Source of the DNA: Saccopteryx bilineata | Lineage: Eukaryota > Chordata > Mammalia > Chiroptera > Emballonuridae | NCBI RefSeq assembly: GCF_036850765.1 | Contig: NC_089492.1 | Location: 292,724,590 to 292,788,589, forward strand | Direction of reading: 5' to 3' | DNA length: 64,000 nt | In this document: one piece after another, positions 57,601 to 64,000 of the stretch | How the letters are laid out: each line of letters starts with the position of its first letter | How positions within the stretch are numbered: position 1 is the first letter of the stretch | The notes under the pieces: generated by a model | Databases searched by the model: none | Told to the model about the DNA's origin: nothing | Seen by the model: the letters and a program-made list of their open reading frames with translations, nothing else | Translations under genes and position numbers: made by a program

Positions 57601-60600
57601 CCGGGGATTCTCCTGTCCACGGCTTCTCTGGTGATGTCATGTGTTAACTCTCCCCTCCCCGAGATAGCCCATTGTCAAGCTGCCCAGGGGAGTGGGCTCC
57701 TCCAAAGCCTACCCCTTTCTCCAAGCTTACAGTGCCATTCTGTGTTTTGAGGTTCGGAGACTTGGGGGTCTCATGGTGCCGAGGGAATGAGAGAGAGCGG
57801 CCGCCTCATGTTCTCGGCTCCAACTGAGACAAATTTGCCACCAGGGCCACCAGGCTTGGGGGGGGCAGTTCCAGGTGGAGTCTGGGATCAACCCTGGGTC
57901 TTGGCATTAGGCAAGAATAGCTGACTTGCCTTGTCTACACACACCTGCCCTGGGGTTCCAGCCCCTCCCTCTGTCCTCAGACTTGTCTGACCTCTATCCC
58001 GGGCCCCAGTAGCTTGACCCCAGATGGGGACATCACATCCAACTGGGCCTTTTCCTGCATGGGGTTGTGGTGGGCACTGGGCAGCTCTAGAGTCAGCTAG
58101 GCCTGGGTCCCTGTCCTGACTCCTCTTCCTGGGTGGCAGCGACCTCTCTCAACTTCCATTTTCTGGCCTGTCTGAGACCCGTGGGGCCATGTGGCTGTAG
58201 GTTGGCTGACAGGAGCAAGCAGCCACTGGCTCAGCAGCCCCCTTGGGGAGATGCACGTGAGGGTGAAGACCCAGTCTGCCAGGTGGTCAGGGAAGCGGGC
58301 TGTAGGCTGATCTCCAGCTGCTGTTCCCATTGCAGGGCAACTATCGATGAGGTGGAGACAGATGTGGTCGAGATCGAGGCCAAACTGGACAAGGTGAGGG
58401 GACCAAGGTGCACAGGGGTCCAGTGCTGCTCTCTGTCCCCCACGGCTAGCCACCTGTTTGTGTGCATGTGTGTGTGAGCACAGCTGTGTTGCACATGGGG
58501 CATGCAGCCTACGTGTTGTCCCAACCACCCCAGCTATGCCTACCATGACTGTCCTAGGTACATACACAGCACACACGTATGTCTGCCCTTGGGTCTCCCA
58601 TTAGGTGGTGGTGGGCCTTCAGGTGTTCTCTCCAGTGTACCTTTAGGGCTGGAGACAGCTGCTGGTTGGCCAGGGTGACATGCCAACCCCAGCCCTAAGC
58701 TCCCTGCTCAGGCTTCCTTGTCCTGCTCCAACCTCCTGCTCTGTAGCCAAAGCCCAGGTGGCACCATGCTGTCCTGGTGCCCAGTGGGCTTGCGATGGAA
58801 GGCAGGCAGTGGAGGTCCTTTCCCAGCCTCAGGCTGCTTAGAGCAGTTGTATTCTGGGCACTACTGGGCCCTGATTGGCCTTCCTCTGGCCCAGCCTCTT
58901 GGCAGTGGTGGGGGCTGGTGAAGGCAGGTGCCTTGAGTGTCATTCCCTCCACCCTGTCCACAGCTGGTCAAGCTGTGCAGCGGCATGATCGAGGCTGGCA
59001 AGGCCTACGTCACAACCAACAGGCTCTTCGTGAGCGGTGTCCGAGACCTGTCTCAGCAATGCCAGGGTGACACCGTCATCTCGGTGAGGGGGGCAGCTGA
59101 CCTCTGACCGTTAGTTAGGGGTGGGCATGGGCAGGCAACCCCTCGAGGGTGCCCAGGCCTGGGAGCAGGTGGGCATCTGTGCTGGGTGGCAGGGATGGTT
59201 CTATAGGCTTTGGCTGGGGAGGTGCTGGCCACTCGGGGGCATGGCTGTTCCACCTGAGTGAAGGGTCTCCTCATCCTGCCCCTCCAGGAATGTCTGCAGA
59301 GGTTTGGAGACAGCCTGCAGGAGATGGTCAACTACCACATGGTAAGTGCTGCCAGGGTGGGGGTGATGTGTGTGAGGGTCTGTCCAAGGGCCCATCAGGA
59401 AGTTGAGCTGGCTGGCGGGGTCATCTTTGGGAGAGGCCACATTTTGGGTCTTCTAGTCTGTGCGGTGAGGGATGTCATGAGGCTCTCTGCTGTGTCCCAG
59501 GTGAGGGCCAGACAGTGGGGAGGGTGAGGGAGGCACTGGGGACAGTGGGGTCTCAGGGAGGGAGAGGTCTTGGAGGTTCATCCAGGGTCCCCTAACCACA
59601 CAGGGGTATCCAGCCCTTGTAGCAGAAGCATCTCCCAGGCTGACCCTATGGCCCCTGGACGAGTCCAACTTCACTGCTACCCGGGCTGGAGCTGGGTGAC
59701 CTCGAGCCCTCAGGGCCCCCAGCACAGATATATGGAAAAGGGCTTGAGGCACACGTGGGTGGTTGTACAGTGGCCTGGGAACTAGAGCCCCAGACTAAAC
59801 AAGGGGCCCCACCCCCGTAGGGGAAGTTCAGAAATAAACCATCTCAGAACAGCTTGTCCTGCCATGTCTATCTGTCTGTCTGCTTCCTGAGAGAGTCCCT
59901 CATGTGGGAGGCTCTGATTTTGGGTCCCATAAGTGCTGTGGGGAGCCCTCCAGCTCCTGACAACCACCTACTCTGCTCATTAGGCCAGGTCCTTTGGGAG
60001 CTCCGGCTCCAACCCAATCCTTCCTATTGCAGGGCTGGTCATCCTCAATGTGGCCTCCCAGGGACAGGAGGCTGTGGGTATCACCAGGTGCTCTGTGTGG
60101 GCCTCTCCCATTGGGCCAGTGTGGGGTGGGGCCATGGGAAGGGCCCATCAGGGATAGCTTTGGCCTCTAGTCTGGCCTAGAATCAGGAGGAGAGATGGGC
60201 AGGTGGCCACAGCTGCCGCCTCTCGGCACCAACCCACGCCTAGGCGGCCACATCCACTCCCCTGGGCCCTGTGAGGCTGGCTTTGTGGGGATGACAAGTG
60301 GAGGTCCAGGCTGGCTGGCTGGGGCTTCCCCTGGTTCTCACCTGGGAGGGACAGGGGCCTGGCCCCTGGGGTCATATGGAGACTGAACTCTCACCCCCCC
60401 ACACACTGTCTCTTGGTCCCCAGATCCTGTTTGACCAGGCCCAGAGGTCCGTGCGGCAACAGCTCCACAACTTTATTAAAGAGTGAGTGGCTCAATGCCC
60501 CCAGACCTGAAGGGAGGCCTGGCCTTTCCTAGCCTGGGACAGATCAGTGGTGATCTCTTGGCTGGAGTCAGGGAGCAGACAGACGCAGCTGTGCTTGACC

Positions 60601-63600
60601 TGGGAGGATCCTGGAGCTTGCTTCTGAGGGGCCTTGGCCCGAGGCCTCAGGGCTCTGGGTCAGGGCGCTCAGCCAGAGCAAAGTGTTGGAAGGGCAGACA
60701 GGGCTGGAGGGTAGGATGAGGGCCTCAGGCGACAGGTGAGGGCATGACCATGGAAAGAATCAGGGTGGTGGTGGGAAGAGGTGAGGGCTGGGTGGGGTCT
60801 GAGCTCAGCACCTGTGTGTGCAGTTGGGGTACCTATGGGACCCCCGAATGATGTCATGTTGAAGCTGGGTATATGATCCTGGAGTCTGGGTTGAAGTTGG
60901 GGGTCATCCTAGGCTGGACCTGGGAGTGAGGTGGTGAAGGGCCAGGGTGGGCCCTAGATCAGGAAAAAGGGGCCTGGAGGTGGAGAGGAAGGGGAAGGGG
61001 ACACCTAGTGCAATGGCTGCAGGGGGTTAAGGCTGCAGTGTGGTGTGGGCAGGGAGGTGAGGAAGGGAGGCAGGCCCTTCCCAGGAGCCATGAGTGTGGC
61101 TGGGAGCATTGCAAGGGAGTTTCATGACGGTGGAGTCTCTACATTCGCCCCTCCTGGAAGCCCCTGACCTCACACTCCTGCCTCCAGGGATGTGCGGAAG
61201 TTCAAAGAGACCAAGAAGCAGTTTGACAAAGTACGGGAGGACCTGGAGCTGTCCCTGGTGAGGAACGCCCAGGCCCCAAGGCACCGGCCCCATGAGGTGG
61301 AGGAGGCTACAAGTGCCCTGACCCTAACCCGCAAGTGCTTCCGCCACCTGGCACTAGACTATGTGCTCCAGGTCAGTGCAGGGCATAGAAGGGTTGGGTC
61401 CTAGGGTGAGGGGGGGGGAGGTGTCTCTGTGTTCCTGTGGATAGACAGAGCTGCCATCCACAGAGGCTTCTCTATCTTGAGAAAGCTTTCAATATCATAT
61501 CTCGGGAAGGAACATGGTGGGGGGCTGGCAAAGGTCCAGAGGTGGGGATGGGCTGGGAAAAGCCAGGGACTGCAGGCTGAAGGGGTGGAGGCCTGGGAGA
61601 CCTCACTGAGGGTGGGCTTAGAGGGCCTTGAGCAGAAGTGAGAATTTCTGGCTTTGACTCTGGAACAGATCCATTGTTGACATGGGAAGGAATATAGGCA
61701 GTAGGAAGATAGGGCTGGTGCTAGTGCAGGGATATGAAGATGAGCTGGGGATCTCAGGGAACCACAAGCAGCCAGAGTGGACTTTGTGTAGCAAGGTGCA
61801 GGCCATGGCTATCTCAGCCCTGACACCCTTCCCCTATTCGTTTCTCCCCTGGCAGATCAATGTCCTTCAGGCCAAGAAGAAGTTTGAGATTTTGGATTCT
61901 GTGAGTGCCCGGTGAGGGGCAGGTGGGGGGGGGGCAGCTGCCCTTGAATACAGGCATGTGCAGCAAGTGTGCCAGGTGTGGGTGGCCTCACCAGTGCCTC
62001 CTACCTGCAGATGCTGTCCTTCATGCACGCCCAGTACAGCTTCTTCCAGCAAGGCTACAGCCTGCTGCACCAGCTAGACCCCTACATGAAGAAGCTGGCA
62101 GCCGAGGTGAGCCTGTGGGGAGGGGGGAACCCCAGTCCAGGTCTCAGGCTCCTTTCCCTCCTGACACCTGTCCCCACAGCTGGACCAGCTGGTGATTGAC
62201 TCAGCAGTGGAGAAGCGGGAGATGGAGCACAGACATGCTGCCATCCAGCAACGGGTGAGGCCCCAACCCCCCTGCACATGATAGGAGGACCCCAAGAGGC
62301 CACCACCTCCATCCCTCTCCATACCGCTGACCTGGGAGGTCCACTGGCACATATACACTCTCTGACCCTTCCCTCAGACCTACCCTCTCTTCTGGGGTCC
62401 CCATCTTTAGGGGCCTCAACAGCAGGAGGATTTGGGCAGCCCTCTGGCCACTTAGAGGCCAGGGTAAGGATGGGTAGATGGCCAGCTTCCTCAGCGCACA
62501 AATGCTGGGGCCTTCCTTCAAGGTCAATGGTAGCTTTTGGGTCCTCAGTCGATGGCTCCTCCTGGAGCTTCTTTGGTCACTTGCCAGACAGTCGCCCCCA
62601 CACTGCCCAGGACAGGGGGAGCTGCAGGGGAACCTGCCATTTAAGAGTCATGGAGAACTTGGGCCCTGGCCGGTTGGCTCAGCGGTAGAGCGTCAGCCTG
62701 GTGTGCGGGGGACCCGGGTTCGATTCCCGGCCAGGGCACATAGGAGAAGCGCCCATTTGCTTCTCCACCCCCCACCCCCTCCTTCCTCTCTGTCTCTCTC
62801 TTCCCCTCCCGCAGCCAAGGCTCCATTGGAGCAAAGATGGCCCGGGCGCTGGGGTGGCTCCTTGGCCTCTGCCCCAGGCGCTAGAGTGGCTCTGGTCGCC
62901 GCAGAGCGACCCCCGGAGGGGCAGAGCATCGCCCCCTGGTGGGCAGAGCGTCACCCCTGGTGGGCATGCCGGGTGGATCCCGGTCGGGCGCATGCGGGAG
63001 TCTGTCTGACTGTCTCTCCCCGTTTCCAGCTTCAGAAGAAAAAAAAAAAAAAAAAAGAGTCATGGAGAACTTGGACAGGTGGGGGGCTGGGGGTGGAGCT
63101 GTCACTCACGGGCATTCTCTTCTTCCTCTCATCCACCCCTCCTGCTCTGCCACAGACGCTGCTGCAGGTGAGTGGGTGTCCACCCTAGGGAGAGGGAATA
63201 AAGGGGGGACCAGATAGGCGGGGCCTCTGCCCTCCCCCCCCCCCGGCACTTCAGCACCAAGGACACCTCCCACGGGCCTCAGAGCTCCCCAGGCACCTGT
63301 GGGCGCTTCGCTGTAAGCGGTGGCTGGCACCAGCAAGGACTCGAGCTGAGGCGGGATGCATCCCCCTTCCCCCCCCATGGGAGCGGCAGCAGCTGTCCCT
63401 TCCTGCCCCCCGCTTAGCCAGGGAAGCAGGTGGCTGGGCCTCCTCTCCCACTGCTGGACACACAGGACAAGACTCAGTGTCTCCCAGCCTGGTGAATGGC
63501 GCTCTGTCAGGAGGGGAGCGGGCCCAGCTGGCGACATGAATGGGGGACCCGGGATGGGGGAGGCAGCTTCCTTCCTGATCCCAGAGCCTGCTGTTCCTAC

Positions 63601-63995
63601 AAGGCTAGGGTGCGGGGTGTGAGGGCCTGGGCTCTGGGGCCCCAGCCGTGATGTGAGGCTACTGCCCCCAGGGGCTTTTGGGCAGGGGCCTTGCTTCAGT
63701 TCAGGGTGAGCATTCACTGGGAACCCGGCTCTGACTGCCCCCCCAGGACTTCTCCTATGATGAGCCCAAAGCAGAGTTCGATGTAGATGCGCCCAGCGGT
63801 GTGGTGATGGAGGGCTACCTCTTCAAAAGGGCCAGCAATGCCTTTAAGACATGGAACCGGTGAGAGAGCCTTCCTGGGGGCCGGGGCAGTGGGGTCATAA
63901 GGCTGGCCCTGCCTGACCCCTCCTGGCCCATTCACCTGCCCAGGCGCTGGTTCTCCATCCAGAACAGCCAGCTAGTCTACCAGAAGAGGCTGAAG
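54627..63995 (+). CDS. ACAP3: Arf GAP with coiled-coil, ANK repeat and PH domains 3, 5' part (12 exons)
   Basis: GTPase-activating protein for Arf6, acting at membranes and in neurite outgrowth. Exons: 54627-54673, 58336-58393, 58964-59083, 59288-59341, 60424-60482, 61188-61371, 61856-61900, 62011-62106, 62180-62254, 63156-63167 (12 nt), 63747-63859, 63944-63995. All are GT-AG and in frame; 305 codons of a protein of about 830 aa in human. It starts MTVEFEECIKDSPRFRATID. The BAR domain (about 1-250) is complete, with the basic stretch DVRKFKETKKQFDKVRED. The PH domain opens at VVMEGYLFKRASNAFKTWNR and RRWFSIQNSQL. The Arf-GAP zinc finger and ankyrin repeats lie beyond the window. The gene is cut by the window edge, not broken. 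Confidence 0.96.
54674..58335 (+). other. ACAP3 intron 1, with TG-rich tract
   Basis: 3.66-kb intron. A TG/TGCA-rich tract at about 55290-55730 includes a pure (GT)9-type run near 55597. The remainder is GC-rich unique sequence with no recognised exon or transposable element. Confidence 0.6.
62663..63054 (+). mobile_element. tRNA-derived SINE (bat type C), young full-length copy
   Basis: Starts GCCCTGGCCGGTTGGCTCAG with A box (TGGCTCAGCGGTAGAGCG) and B box (GGTTCGATTCCC). The body includes GCCCCCTGGTGGGCAGAG repeats, and the element ends GTTTCCAGCTTCAGAAG plus A-tail. An exact 20-bp duplication AAGAGTCATGGAGAACTTGG flanks it at 62643-62662 and 63055-63074. It lies in ACAP3 intron 9. Confidence 0.95.
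63156..63167 (+). other. 12-nt microexon of ACAP3
   Basis: ACGCTGCTGCAG between GCCACAG and GTGAGT encodes TLLQ, joining QQR to DFSYDE as in human ACAP3. Being 12 nt, it can be skipped without changing the frame. Confidence 0.88.
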
Positions 63996-64000
63996 GTATG

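Overview
This window is nuclear DNA from a placental mammal, most likely a bat. It carries multi-exon genes with GT-AG introns, CpG-island promoters and AATAAA poly(A) signals, and it has no operons. The gene order MXRA8 - DVL1 - TAS1R3 - CPTP - INTS11 - PUSL1 - ACAP3, with relative orientations + + - - + - +, is that of human 1p36.33 read in reverse. The bat assignment rests on the many tRNA-derived SINEs. Two kinds dominate: one starts near CTGACC(A/G)GGTGGTGGCGCAGTGG and the other starts GCCCTGGCCGGTTGGCTCAG. I associate both with Chiroptera, but I cannot fix the family or species. TAS1R3 is intact, which argues against a vampire bat.

Layout. From 1 to about 6.1 kb lies intergenic DNA with four SINEs and a long TTTC microsatellite. 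MXRA8 (10 coding exons, 445 aa) lies at 6.3-10.8 kb. From 10.8 to 13 kb is intergenic DNA. A CpG island with a perfect CRE at 13.0-14.3 kb leads into DVL1 (15 exons, 698 or 673 aa by alternative splicing, 14.1-26.3 kb); its first intron holds a non-autonomous hAT transposon with an intact 8-bp target duplication. TAS1R3 (6 exons, minus strand, intact 865 aa) is at 26.9-30.2 kb, followed by a SINE-rich gap. CPTP (two coding exons, minus, 214 aa) and INTS11 (17 coding exons, plus, 603 aa) diverge from one CpG-island promoter near 36.2-36.8 kb that has paired CCAAT boxes. INTS11 intron 4 is almost wholly an old antisense L1-like insertion cut up by SINEs. INTS11 converges on PUSL1 (7 exons, minus, 291 aa). 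PUSL1 and ACAP3 diverge from a second GC-rich promoter region that contains a 52-bp tandem repeat. ACAP3 runs off the right edge after 12 coding exons, which cover the BAR domain and the start of the PH domain.

The genes do unrelated housekeeping and signalling jobs: matrix/adhesion receptor, Wnt transduction, sweet/umami taste, ceramide-1-phosphate transfer, Integrator RNA endonuclease, pseudouridine synthase, Arf GAP. They are neighbours by conserved synteny, not as a pathway. All exon boundaries were read by hand from splice sites, preserved reading frame and remembered human protein sequences. I see no undescribed system. The most unusual items are the hAT copy, repeated SINE insertion at one target site, short stop-free introns whose length is a multiple of three in three genes, a promoter minisatellite, and a SINE close to a 12-nt microexon.
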